Source: an uncultured Clostridium sp.
GTDB taxonomy: Bacteria; Bacillota; Clostridia; Clostridiales; Clostridiaceae
Length of the DNA stretch: 64,000 bases
Assembly (NCBI RefSeq): GCF_900769625.1
Contig: NZ_CAAGHK010000082.1
Span: forward strand, 7,965-71,964
Reading direction: 5' to 3'
A model generated the notes under the pieces. It was not told where the DNA came from. It saw only the letters and a program-made list of their open reading frames with translations, and searched no databases. How positions within the stretch are numbered: position 1 is the stretch's first letter; each line of letters begins with the position of its first letter. Positions 44,819 through 53,570 of this stretch are shown here, piece by piece. The position numbers and the translations under genes were made by a program.

Positions 44819-44847
44819 ATTATACAAATACCTAAAATTATTGTCAA
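44819..44847 (-). promoter_or_regulatory. Promoter of the argS T-box transcript
   Basis: On the minus strand TTGACA, 17 bases, TATAAT: a full consensus sigma-A promoter ending just upstream of the T-box stem I. Confidence 0.88.
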
Positions 44848-44887
44848 TAAGTATTTTTAATCTCCTATTTCTACTATAAATACTTAG

Positions 44888-45517
44888 CTATACTATTAAA
44901 AATGCCAGTTTCATTACCAGACTCATCAACACAGATGAAATAGGTGAAATAATTCTCCATCCAAAGAACAATGCTGCCATTATCAGCATTGGCTGATATC
45001 TATAACATGCATCTTCAAAATCTCTGAATTGACCAGGTTTTATGTCTCTTACAAGAGCAAATCCATCAAAACTTGGTATAGGAAGAAGATTAAATATTCC
45101 AAGACTTATATTGATTGAAACTATATATAAAAGCATATAACGCAGAATATATGCTAAACCTGATGGCATTAATACATATAAAAATCTAGTGTATAATGCA
45201 AGTATTATCGCTCCTGCAACTGCCACTATAAAATTTGCAATAGGACCTGCAAGGCTTACCTTTAAATCATCCTTATAGTAGTCTTTAAATGCAGATGGAT
45301 TTACCTGAACCGGTCTTGCATAACCAATCCCCATTAGCAGTACACAAATAAAACCAAATGGATCTATGTGCTTTGCAGGATTAAGTGTAAGCCTTCCCTG
45401 AAATCTGGCAGTTTTATCTCCAAGTCTGTCAGCAATCAGTGCATGTGCGTATTCATGAAAAGTAAAAGCAACTAATATTGCTGGAAGTGTTAATATCTTA
45501 TTAAATAAAAAACCCAT
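44888..45517 (-). CDS. Site-2 protease family membrane metalloprotease
   Basis: The 209-residue polytopic protein has HEYAH (residues 21-25, the zinc-binding HExxH) in its first helix and NLLPIPSFDG (143-152) in a later helix, the two catalytic motifs of M50 intramembrane proteases. It lacks PDZ and CBS domains, so it is the small YwhC/Rip-like type. Substrates are unknown; no sigma/anti-sigma pair adjoins, although one occurs at 5568-6955. Confidence 0.93.
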   Translation of the reverse strand: MGFLFNKILTLPAILVAFTFHEYAHALIADRLGDKTARFQGRLTLNPAKHIDPFGFICVLLMGIGYARPVQVNPSAFKDYYKDDLKVSLAGPIANFIVAVAGAIILALYTRFLYVLMPSGLAYILRYMLLYIVSINISLGIFNLLPIPSFDGFALVRDIKPGQFRDFEDACYRYQPMLIMAALFFGWRIISPISSVLMSLVMKLAFLIV

Positions 45518-45598
45518 TGTTTCCTCCTCGTTTTGTATTATTGTATATATATCTTATCATAATACAATTGTTTAAAATATTAAATAATTATAAAAATA

Positions 45599-45635
45599 GA
45601 TAAATACATATTAATTTTCTTAATATGCATTTATC
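45599..45635 (-). terminator. Terminator of the glycosidase/propeller operon
   Basis: A 16-bp stem (GATAAATGCATATTAA on the minus strand with one G-U pair) with a 5-base loop is followed by TATTTTTATAATT just after the 45640 stop. Confidence 0.85.
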
Positions 45636-45639
45636 TTCT

Positions 45640-46689
45640 TTATTTATCTGTTTTTTTATCTGATTTTAATGAAGTATAAACAAGTTTTCCGCTATTGTCT
45701 GTCGTTGCAATAAAGTCTTCCTTTATTGCAATAAGCTTTCCTTCGTATTCTACTTCATCATTTGTTGTAAGATTTTTGACTGCGCCCTTAAGATTATCAT
45801 TAATCAGTATTTCACTTTCATTGTTGAAGTATATGTCATTTCTATTAACTACTGCTTCAAGAGTTACTGTACCCCAAGATGACGTATCTTCGTCAATCTT
45901 TCCATAAATGATACTTGCTATTTTTTCACCATTAAGCTCACCAATATAAATCACGTCATTTTTATCGATTCCAAGAAGAGTAAGATTCTTATTAGAATTA
46001 AAATTTAACTGTTTATTTGGACTTGTAACATAGAACTTATTGTTGATTTCATCTTCATAAACAAGTCTATCAACATGAGGAATTACCTGCATATTTCCAA
46101 GAACACTTGCCTGAAGTGAAACTTTGCTCTTATCATTGTTTATATCAATTCTATATACAATGCTCTTTAATCCGCCCTTATATATATCAACATAGTAAAC
46201 ACTTGTAAAAGTAGATTCCGTTATCTTCTTCACTTCCATATCATCTGAATAATCACATATGTCAGTAACATAACTTATAGATGAATCCTTTGGACTATAT
46301 GTAACAAGCTGCACTACTTCATCACCGTCTTTTACAACCTTTTCTGCTATTATAAGTCTGTCTCTGTCTGAAAGCCACTTATAATATAATATGTCACCCT
46401 TATCTTCTGTCTTTACTTCTGTTTTAGTACCAGTCTTGATTTCTTCTATGTACAAAGTATCATTTTCATAATAAGTAAGATACTTTCCATTATAAGATAT
46501 GTTTACATTGTCTGCTCCACTTGAAATAGATACATTAATATCTTTTGTATTTTCTTTTTCCACATCTATTTTATTCGATTTAAAACTTGATGAATGTTTA
46601 AATACGAAATTTTCAAGAATAAACAATCCACCAATTTGTAATATTATAGACAATATTGCCCAAGCAATTATCTTTTTATACAACTTCAT
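45640..46689 (-). CDS. Membrane-anchored propeller-like protein of unknown function
   Basis: The 349-residue protein has one N-terminal membrane anchor (about 8-28) and an extracytoplasmic beta-rich body. Several repeats look like propeller blades: ISYNGKYLTYYENDTLYIEEIKTG, YYKWLSDRDRLIIAEKV and later FYVTSPNKQLNF and IYIGELNGEKIASI. These resemble WD40/TolB-like units rather than an enzyme. It is 20 bases downstream of the phosphodiester glycosidase gene and surely co-transcribed. The fold is inferred from sequence pattern only. Confidence 0.65.
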   Translation of the reverse strand: MKLYKKIIAWAILSIILQIGGLFILENFVFKHSSSFKSNKIDVEKENTKDINVSISSGADNVNISYNGKYLTYYENDTLYIEEIKTGTKTEVKTEDKGDILYYKWLSDRDRLIIAEKVVKDGDEVVQLVTYSPKDSSISYVTDICDYSDDMEVKKITESTFTSVYYVDIYKGGLKSIVYRIDINNDKSKVSLQASVLGNMQVIPHVDRLVYEDEINNKFYVTSPNKQLNFNSNKNLTLLGIDKNDVIYIGELNGEKIASIIYGKIDEDTSSWGTVTLEAVVNRNDIYFNNESEILINDNLKGAVKNLTTNDEVEYEGKLIAIKEDFIATTDNSGKLVYTSLKSDKKTDK

Positions 46690-46709
46690 AATTCACTCTC
46701 TCCTTAAGT

Positions 46710-47771
46710 TTATTTAACAATAATTGCTGTTGGGATTGCTCTTTCACCCATACTATTTGAAGGAGTATTTCTTACTTCACCATCATAATATAAGGTTGTA
46801 GACTTACCACCATCAAGATTTATTGCATTAACAGCACCCAATTTATACATTATTTCCTGAGTTTCTTTTAAAGTTGCTCCAAGGCTACCTACACCTCTTC
46901 CATCTATAACCAGTAAAATGATAGCACCATCCTGCTTCTGACCTATTGCTGTTCTTGGTGCAATACCCCAGCCTCCATCTCCGCTCATTGGTGTCATTTT
47001 CCCATTAACAACCAATGTAGGACCAAAGCTTAAGGCTTCCTGTATACCTTTTGCTTTTAAATCATCTACAGAATATTTACCTACAATCATTACTCCCTGT
47101 TTATCAATAGCAAGAAGTTCTGTTTTATTACCCTGACCAAGATCATCGTGAATCACTTCTCCACCACTCATAACGATACCTGAAGGAATTCCTCCATTTC
47201 CAGTCCACTGTGAAGTTGATGACTGATCAACGAATGCCCCTCCATTAACTGCTGCAACTGCATTATAGTTTTCAGCTATCTGTGAAGTAGTCTGACCTTC
47301 TTCATTTAATTTTGCTGTAACTCCTACCTTCACTCTTGTAGGATCTTTAATTTCCAAATAATAACCCGTGAATTTAGGATTATCTGCAAGTTCGTAAAAA
47401 TCAATAGTATCATCTTTAATTTTTGGTATGTTTATTTCAGATGCATTAGTAGTTTCATCTGTTTCTTCTGTGACATTGTTACCCATAATCTTATTGATCT
47501 TTTCATCTGATAAAAACCAAGTTGCAAGATACTGATGACTCATAGATGTCATTGCTGCACCTACATATGTACTTTTTGCATTTTCAAAAGGCCCATATAA
47601 AAGCAGAAATGGAAATGTACATGCTGAAAATACAAATTCAAACAGCAGAAACATTATTAATGTTTTATATGAAAATCTTTTAGTTTTTCTTTTTCCTTTT
47701 CTATTTTTTTGTTTAGGACTATGATTTTTATTTTTGTTACCTGTGTTTTTGCTTCCTGTATTTCTATTCAT
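46710..47771 (-). CDS. Membrane-anchored phosphodiester glycosidase (NAGPA domain)
   Basis: The 353-residue protein has a very basic cytoplasmic N-terminus (about 1-35, KNKNHSPKQKNRKGKRKTKR), one membrane helix (about 37-60) and an outside domain. The latter carries NAGPA hallmarks: AAVNGGAFVD, GIPSGIVMSGGEV, SFGPTLVVNGK, APRTAIGQ, LLVIDGRG, AINLDGGKSTTLYYDG. In the family this domain cleaves GlcNAc-1-phosphodiesters and is common in cell-wall or exopolysaccharide proteins. A role in trimming wall glycopolymers is plausible. It is the first gene of a two-gene operon. Confidence 0.9.
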   Translation of the reverse strand: MNRNTGSKNTGNKNKNHSPKQKNRKGKRKTKRFSYKTLIMFLLFEFVFSACTFPFLLLYGPFENAKSTYVGAAMTSMSHQYLATWFLSDEKINKIMGNNVTEETDETTNASEINIPKIKDDTIDFYELADNPKFTGYYLEIKDPTRVKVGVTAKLNEEGQTTSQIAENYNAVAAVNGGAFVDQSSTSQWTGNGGIPSGIVMSGGEVIHDDLGQGNKTELLAIDKQGVMIVGKYSVDDLKAKGIQEALSFGPTLVVNGKMTPMSGDGGWGIAPRTAIGQKQDGAIILLVIDGRGVGSLGATLKETQEIMYKLGAVNAINLDGGKSTTLYYDGEVRNTPSNSMGERAIPTAIIVK

Positions 47772-48031
47772 AATAATATCCTCTCTACAATGCCTGCTCT
47801 ATACTAATTGTTTTAAAAGTATACCAAATCTTATTATATATTATTTATATTTAAATTACAATCATATCGTTTTTTCAATATATCTGTTAAATTCTCAACA
47901 TTTCCAGTATTTATATGATATATTTATACAATAAAACTTTTACAAAATACAATATGTTTATATATAATCTCTTCATTCTAAAAGTATTTTATTACACATT
48001 ATGATATAATTTCACAAGGAGGTGCTTATTT

Positions 48032-48997
48032 ATGGAAGATAAAATTTTAAATATACTGAAAACTTCAACTGAACATGTTTCTGGAGAATTCTTGAGTTCA
48101 TCATTAAACGTATCAAGAACTGCCGTATGGAAACATATCAAGAATTTAAAAAATAAGGGATACATTATTGAAGGCATATCAAATAAAGGATACAAGCTGC
48201 TCTCTTCTCCTGACAAAATAAATAAACCTGATTTATTTGCAAAACTAAAAACAACTGCTATCGGCAGGAATTTCATCCATTATGATTTAATAGATTCAAC
48301 AAACATTAAAGCTAAAGAGCTTGCAAAAGATAACTGCCCTCACGGAACACTTATCGTAGCTGAAAAACAAAGTGGAGGCAATGGACGTTTTAAAAGAGCA
48401 TGGAATTCACCAGCTGGAGGTTTATGGTTCACACTAGTATTAAGACCTCATATTCCAACTTCAGAAGCGCCAAAAATAACACAGATAGCAGCTGCATGCA
48501 TATATAAAACATTCAATAACTTTAATATAAATACAAAAATCAAATGGCCTAATGACATATATCTTAATGGAAAAAAATTATGTGGAATACTTGGCGAAAT
48601 GAACTGCGATATGGATTCCATAAATTATCTTGTAATCGGAATAGGTATGAATCTAAATCTAGATATAAGCGTACTTGATGAAGATGTTCAAAAGACTGCA
48701 ACATCCTTAAAAGATGAATATCATAAAGATTTTGATAGAAATGCAATCCTTGCAGAATTCTTAAACTGCTTTGAAATGGAATATGATAAATTCTCAAACA
48801 ACTTAGATTTAAAAGAAACTATTGAAATTTGCAGAAATCATTCAAATATATGGGGCAAACAGGCAAAACTTATAACGTACAACAAAGAAGAGATTGTAAC
48901 ATGTATTTCACTTTCTGATGAAGGTAATTTAATAATCAAGGATGCTCAAGGAAATAAAATGACAGTTTTATCAGGTGAAATAAGCTTCAAAATATAA
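48032..48997 (+). CDS. birA: Biotin-protein ligase and biotin repressor BirA
   Basis: The 321-residue protein attaches biotin to carboxylases and, with its N-terminal winged helix (about 1-60, SRTAVWKHIKNLKNKGY), represses biotin genes. The catalytic domain has GGNGRF at 115-120 (the biotinyl-AMP loop, normally GRGRxG, here with Asn for Arg) and KWPNDIYLNGKKLCGIL. A C-terminal SH3-like domain follows. The start is behind AAGGAGG. No biotin synthesis gene is nearby. It is monocistronic with its own terminator. Confidence 0.95.
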   Translation: MEDKILNILKTSTEHVSGEFLSSSLNVSRTAVWKHIKNLKNKGYIIEGISNKGYKLLSSPDKINKPDLFAKLKTTAIGRNFIHYDLIDSTNIKAKELAKDNCPHGTLIVAEKQSGGNGRFKRAWNSPAGGLWFTLVLRPHIPTSEAPKITQIAAACIYKTFNNFNINTKIKWPNDIYLNGKKLCGILGEMNCDMDSINYLVIGIGMNLNLDISVLDEDVQKTATSLKDEYHKDFDRNAILAEFLNCFEMEYDKFSNNLDLKETIEICRNHSNIWGKQAKLITYNKEEIVTCISLSDEGNLIIKDAQGNKMTVLSGEISFKI

Positions 48998-49006
48998 TAA
49001 AAAATC

Positions 49007-49042
49007 CTCCACATATTTAAATTTATATGTGGAGAATGTTTT
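49007..49042. terminator. Terminator after birA
   Basis: CTCCACATAT and ATATGTGGAG form a 10-bp stem with an 8-base loop; AATGTTTTT follows. It lies between convergent birA and asnA. Confidence 0.85.
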
Positions 49043-49068
49043 TATATTTAACGATTGATAACTAATAA

Positions 49069-50082
49069 TTAAAGCAGTACTATTCCATTTTCTTCACATA
49101 TCTTTAAGTTTTTATCATCCCATGTTGATGCTTGAACTTCACCTATATGTGCTTTCCTTAATAAATACATACATATTCTTGACTGACCTATTCCACCACC
49201 TATTGTATATGGAAGTTCACCATTTAAAAGCATCCTGTGGAATGTAAGCTCTCTTCTGTCATCACATCCTGCAATTGTCAGCTGTTTATCTAATGTTTCC
49301 TCATCTACTCTTATCCCCATAGACGAAACTTCAAATGCTCTCTCTAAAAGAGGATAATAGAATATTATATCACCATTTAAATTCCAATCATCATAATCAG
49401 GAGAACGTCCGTCATGTTTCTTTCCTGATTTTAATGCTCCACCAATCTGCATTATAAATACAGCACCCTTTTCTTTTGCAATAAGGTCTTCTCTTTCCTT
49501 AGGTGTCTTATCTGGATATCTGTCTTCAAGCTCCTGTGTAGTAATAAAAAATATATCTTCTGGAAGGAATTTATCTTCATGAATTAATTCAGTGCATGCA
49601 AATTCTTCTGTTTTCTTAAATGTTGAGTATATCTTTTTAACTATATTTTTTAAAGTATCTATATTTCTATCTTTTTTCTCAATTATTTTTTCCCAATCCC
49701 ATTGATCAACATAAATAGAATGCAGGTTGTCCAATTCTTCATCTCTTCTGATTGCATTCATGTCAGCATATAGCCCTTCTCCTACTTTAAATCCGTATCT
49801 ATGAAGGCTGTATCTCTTCCATTTTGCTAATGAATGTACTATCTGTACTTCTTTTTTTGCTTCTAACAAATCAAAACTAACTGGTCTTTCAACTCCATTT
49901 AAATTATCATTGACACCAGTATTCGGTTCTACAAATAATGGTGCTGAAACTCTTGTCAAATTTAGATTTTCAGCTAAAACCTTTTCAAAAAAATCTTTTA
50001 TTTTCTTAATGTGAACTTCAGTTTCAATTAATGAATATTTACTTTTATAGCCTTCTGGAATAATTAATCCGTCAATGTTCAT
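49069..50082 (-). CDS. asnA: Aspartate-ammonia ligase (asparagine synthetase A)
   Basis: The enzyme makes asparagine from aspartate, ammonia and ATP. The 337-residue chain matches AsnA through its whole length: RVSAPLFVEPNTGVNDNLNGVERPVSF near the N-terminus, KWKRYSLHRYGF, the Asp/Glu-rich DWDGE-like region YVDQWDWEK, and GGGIGQSRICMYLLRK near the end. It is related to class II aminoacyl-tRNA synthetase catalytic domains. It is unrelated in fold to AsnB at 24757-26604, so the cell has two routes to asparagine. I looked for a T-box upstream and found none. Confidence 0.96.
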   Translation of the reverse strand: MNIDGLIIPEGYKSKYSLIETEVHIKKIKDFFEKVLAENLNLTRVSAPLFVEPNTGVNDNLNGVERPVSFDLLEAKKEVQIVHSLAKWKRYSLHRYGFKVGEGLYADMNAIRRDEELDNLHSIYVDQWDWEKIIEKKDRNIDTLKNIVKKIYSTFKKTEEFACTELIHEDKFLPEDIFFITTQELEDRYPDKTPKEREDLIAKEKGAVFIMQIGGALKSGKKHDGRSPDYDDWNLNGDIIFYYPLLERAFEVSSMGIRVDEETLDKQLTIAGCDDRRELTFHRMLLNGELPYTIGGGIGQSRICMYLLRKAHIGEVQASTWDDKNLKICEENGIVLL

Positions 50083-50271
50083 ATATCTTCCCCCTTAAAA
50101 AATATTATAACCAACCATTTTACAGTTAACAGTTAACAGTCAGCAGTTAAGATGTAAAATAACTATATATATTATTATGCTTCTTAATCTATATTTAACT
50201 TTATTTTATTTTCAGTTGCATTCATACAAATAAAATTTAAACAAGAAAATTATGTACAATATATATAAAAA
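50083..50271. other. asnA upstream region with heptamer-like repeats
   Basis: Upstream of asnA, 50116-50147 contains the imperfect tandem series CAGTTAACAGTTAACAGTCA followed by GCAGTTAA. Similar short AACTNTCAACT-like or GTTAACA-like runs occur in several other gaps of this window. The rest of the stretch shows no gene. Confidence 0.45.
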
Positions 50272-50304
50272 TAGATCAAGACTGATTATTACAATCTTGA
50301 TCTA
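50272..50304 (-). terminator. Terminator of ldh
   Basis: TAGATCAAGA and TCTTGATCTA form a 10-bp stem with a 13-base loop; TTTTTATATATA follows on the minus strand. Confidence 0.8.
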
Positions 50305-50397
50305 TAGTCAGCTTTTCTATTTAAAATTTTATAAAAAAATATTACTTTTGTCAATTTTCACTTAAAACTATTTTCTTTTTCAATAATTAAAGTTTAA

Positions 50398-51351
50398 TTA
50401 CTTATTAATTACTTTTTTAATATTTTCCTTTAAAAGTCTTGCTGATTCTTGTAATTTCTTTAATTCTTTTTCGTCAGTTATAACAGGATTGACAATTCTT
50501 ACTGCACCATTACTATTAAGAACTGTTGGAACAGCTAAATAAACATCATCAATTCCATACTGACCTTCCATAAGGCTTGATACAGTTAATATCGTATTTT
50601 CATCTCTTAATATTGCTTCAACTATTCTTGTTGTTGCAAGTCCGATAGCAAAATATGTTGCCCCTTTTCTATTTATTATTTCATAAGCTGCATTAACAAC
50701 ATCTTTTGCAATTACATCCTTAATTTCTTCATCCCATTCGAGATCAAACTTCTTAGTATATTCTTCAAAAGTTTCACCTGCAATGCTTGCAGTACTCCAG
50801 CTTACCACCTCGCTGTCACCATGTTCACCTAACACATAGGCATGAACATTATTATTATTTACATTTAAATATTTACCTATAACATACTTTAATCTTGATG
50901 TATCTAAAACTGTTCCTGATGCAATAACTCTTTCTTTAGGGAATCCTGATAATTTATAAGTTATATACGCTAATACATCACAAGGATTTGATACTACTAA
51001 TAAGATCGCATCTGGACTTGCTGCTACTATCTGAGGAATGAATCCTTTAAAGATATTATAGTTCTTTTCAATAAGATCTAATCTTGTTTCTCCTTCTTTC
51101 TGAGCAGCTCCGGCAGTTATTACAACTATATCAGAATCTTTAGTCTCACTTATGTCTCCTGCATATATGTTAACTGGTTTAACAAAAGATGTTCCATGAA
51201 CTAAATCCATTACTTCACCCATCGCCTTATCCATATTTATATCATAAATGCAGATTTCAGTTGCTACACCGCTGTTCATCAATGCATATGCTGTTGTAGC
51301 TCCTACAAATCCTGCTCCTATTATCGACACCTTACGTTTTCTTTCTATCAT
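50398..51351 (-). CDS. ldh: L-lactate dehydrogenase
   Basis: The enzyme reduces pyruvate to L-lactate with NADH, restoring NAD+ in fermentation. The 317-residue chain has the NAD-binding GAGFVGATTAYAL (about 12-24), Arg in RLDLIEKN (about 90), SNPCDVLAY and the catalytic GEHGDSE (His177). The start is the ATG at 51351 behind AAGGAGG; an upstream in-frame ATG at 51381 has no ribosome site. An extended -10 (TGCTATAAT) lies about 40-50 bases upstream. The gene is monocistronic; fructose-bisphosphate control is common in the family but not visible here. Confidence 0.96.
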   Translation of the reverse strand: MIERKRKVSIIGAGFVGATTAYALMNSGVATEICIYDINMDKAMGEVMDLVHGTSFVKPVNIYAGDISETKDSDIVVITAGAAQKEGETRLDLIEKNYNIFKGFIPQIVAASPDAILLVVSNPCDVLAYITYKLSGFPKERVIASGTVLDTSRLKYVIGKYLNVNNNNVHAYVLGEHGDSEVVSWSTASIAGETFEEYTKKFDLEWDEEIKDVIAKDVVNAAYEIINRKGATYFAIGLATTRIVEAILRDENTILTVSSLMEGQYGIDDVYLAVPTVLNSNGAVRIVNPVITDEKELKKLQESARLLKENIKKVINK

Positions 51352-51575
51352 CCTTTGTTCCTCCTTAATTATACAATTCATAATATTAATAGTATTTGCA
51401 TTATAGCAAAATATTATTATGTATTACTTTTATATTTACTCACATTTTTCATTAATGATAATTGTTTCCTAATTATTATATCTTATTTGAATTTTAACGT
51501 AAATACTATATAATTAAATTTATTAGATTAATAATCATATTTTATATATATACATAAAATGGAGGTAAAACTTTA

Positions 51576-52199
51576 ATGAAATTATTATTTTTTGATACTG
51601 AAACAACTAGTATCAAACCAGGTAGCATCTGTCAGCTGAGTTATATCACTGTTGATGCCAGCGTAAAACCTCAAGTGACTATAGGAAAAAACTTTTTTTT
51701 CACTGTTGATGAAATGGATCCTTCTGCTCAGGAAGTACATGGTTTTTCTTTAGAAAAACTTTATGAATTATCCGAAGGTCAATATTTTGAAGATTTAGTT
51801 TTTGATTTTATAAATGATTTTAAGGAGGCAGATTTTATAATTGGTCATAATGTCAATTTTGATATCAGATTCTTAAAACATGAATTACTCACTTTAGGAG
51901 AATTATTCGAACCAAAAAATACTTTCTGTACAATGGCTTATTACAAAGATATATGCAGAATACCAAAACCCAATGGTGAAGTAAAAAATCCTAAACTTGC
52001 AGAAGTAATTGACTGGCTTAATATTTCAGAAAAGCAGATTGCTGAAACTTCTGAAAAGCTCTTTGAAGGAAGCGGAAATTACCATGATGCAAGATTCGAT
52101 ACTACTGCTACTTATCTTACAGTTATTGAAGGATTAAAGAAAGGACATATTCCTAGAGGGCATTTTACAAATATCCTAAAAAATCAGCAGACTAATTAA
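51576..52199 (+). CDS. DnaQ-like 3'-5' exonuclease
   Basis: The 207-residue protein is a DEDDh exonuclease: FFDTETT (Asp7, Glu9), IGHNVNFDIRFL and HDARFDTTATY carry the four acidic residues and the His. It is a free-standing domain, not fused to DNA polymerase III alpha. A role in DNA or RNA proofreading, repair or turnover is likely. The start is behind GGAGG. It lies about 100 bases before a rubredoxin gene, which may be co-transcribed. Confidence 0.9.
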   Translation: MKLLFFDTETTSIKPGSICQLSYITVDASVKPQVTIGKNFFFTVDEMDPSAQEVHGFSLEKLYELSEGQYFEDLVFDFINDFKEADFIIGHNVNFDIRFLKHELLTLGELFEPKNTFCTMAYYKDICRIPKPNGEVKNPKLAEVIDWLNISEKQIAETSEKLFEGSGNYHDARFDTTATYLTVIEGLKKGHIPRGHFTNILKNQQTN

Positions 52200-52302
52200 T
52201 TTTTTAAACTATGCCACATTCTATAAAAGCAACATATAATATTATTAATCATTAATATAAAAGTATTATCCAGAACTATATATACTTAAATGAGGTGATT
52301 AT

Positions 52303-52464
52303 TTGAAAAAGTATGTTTGTGAAGTATGTGGCTATATTTATGATCCTGAATTAGGAGATGAAGATGGCGGCATTGATCCTGGAGTTTCCTTTGAAAATCT
52401 ACCTGATTACTGGGTGTGCCCTATTTGTTCATTCAATAAAGACAATTTTTCTCCTGAAGAATAA
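52303..52464 (+). CDS. Rubredoxin
   Basis: The 53-residue redox protein holds one iron in four Cys: CEVC (6, 9) and CPIC (39, 42). The rest of the sequence fits rubredoxin closely: GYIYDPELGD, GIDPGVSFENLPDYWVCP. After the second CxxC it has SFNKDNF where most rubredoxins have GVGKDxF, so the Gly after Cys42 is replaced by Ser. The start is TTG behind GAGGTG. It passes electrons in oxygen and peroxide detoxification in anaerobes; its partners are not in the window. Confidence 0.92.
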   Translation: MKKYVCEVCGYIYDPELGDEDGGIDPGVSFENLPDYWVCPICSFNKDNFSPEE

Positions 52465-52489
52465 TTTATAATATTTAATAACAGTAAAA

Positions 52490-52528
52490 CAGGTTATAGG
52501 AATTATTTTTTCCTATAACCTGCTTTTT
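52490..52528. terminator. Bidirectional terminator between rubredoxin and pflA
   Basis: CAGGTTATAGGA and TCCTATAACCTG form a 12-bp stem with CTTTTTAA following on the plus strand; the loop T-run also helps the minus strand. Confidence 0.88.
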
Positions 52529-53237
52529 AATAACCAAAAATTTCTTTCTGGTATTTTTTACATAAATCTTTATCCATAGCTTCAACACCATCTAATGGAT
52601 ATTTGATTTTCATGACTTCATATTTATTAGCGCCTAACAAATGATATGGAAGAAGCTCAACCTTTTCAACATTAGGTATCCTATCTATGTACTCTTTAAG
52701 CTCCCTAATATGCTTCTCACTATCTGTAATCCCTGGTACAACAACATGTCTGATCCATATTTCGGTGTTATTTCTTTTCATAGCTTCAAGGAAATTTAAC
52801 GATTCATCTATTTCCATTAAAGTCACATTCTTATATCCTTCTCTTGTAAAATGCTTAATATCATATAATACAATGTCTGTATACTTTAATATTTCATCAT
52901 AATCACCAAATCCATAACCTGATGTATCAAGGCATGTATGAATGTTTCTTTCCTTGCATAACTTTAATACTTCTAATAAAAATTCAGGCTGTCTTAATGG
53001 ATCTCCACCTGAAAATGTAACTCCGCCTCCACTTGCTACAAAATAGCTTTTAAACTTTTCTATCTTATTCACAAGCTGTTCTGGCGTATATTCTTCTCCC
53101 CCATTTGGAGTCCAAGTATCAGGATTATGACAGTATTTACATCTTAATGCACATCCTTGAAAGAATACAACAACTCTTATTCCTGGTCCATCTACAAGCC
53201 CCATAGTTTCAACCGAATGAATTTTTCCCTTAACCAT
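52527..53237 (-). CDS. pflA: Pyruvate formate-lyase activating enzyme
   Basis: This radical SAM enzyme puts the glycyl radical on pyruvate formate-lyase. The 236-residue chain has the CxxxCxxC cluster motif (Cys29, Cys33, Cys36 in CALRCKYC) and the SAM-binding GGVTFSGGDPLRQPE. Length and sequence are normal for PflA. It lies downstream of pflB on the same strand, about 330 bases away, with a terminator between them, so partial read-through or a separate promoter is needed. Confidence 0.96.
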   Translation of the reverse strand: MVKGKIHSVETMGLVDGPGIRVVVFFQGCALRCKYCHNPDTWTPNGGEEYTPEQLVNKIEKFKSYFVASGGGVTFSGGDPLRQPEFLLEVLKLCKERNIHTCLDTSGYGFGDYDEILKYTDIVLYDIKHFTREGYKNVTLMEIDESLNFLEAMKRNNTEIWIRHVVVPGITDSEKHIRELKEYIDRIPNVEKVELLPYHLLGANKYEVMKIKYPLDGVEAMDKDLCKKYQKEIFGY

Positions 53238-53485
53238 TTCTTTTCCACCTTCTTCAATTGATAATCAAAAATTAGATTCTGACTTTCAAATAAAACACTT
53301 AACTCCTTTTTATATAATAGTTTTTCATATCTATATTAAAAATATAAGCATTATTATTTTTAGCTTCCATCTTTGATTACCGCCTGATCTTTAATTTCAA
53401 TATTATAATCTAAATCATATAAAAACACACTAATATTTCTGTATTTCATATTTAAATATAATTAAAATGTTCTTAAAACTAAAGA
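53238..53485. other. Gap between pflB terminator and pflA
   Basis: About 250 bases with no credible gene. It should hold the pflA promoter; no consensus pair stands out. Confidence 0.4.
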
Positions 53486-53519
53486 AGAACCCAGGAATAA
53501 TAAAATCATCCAAGGTTCT
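53486..53519 (-). terminator. Terminator of pflB
   Basis: AGAACC and GGTTCT with inner CC/GG pairs form an imperfect stem; TCTTTAGTTTT follows on the minus strand, about 50 bases after the pflB stop. Confidence 0.6.
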
Positions 53520-53570
53520 ACATTAATTCTTCTTATTATTTTATCTTTTGTAAATATTAGAAGTTAAAAA

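Noticed and set aside
50083..50397. T-box leader for asnA
   Set aside because: No T-box core; the hairpin present is the ldh terminator.
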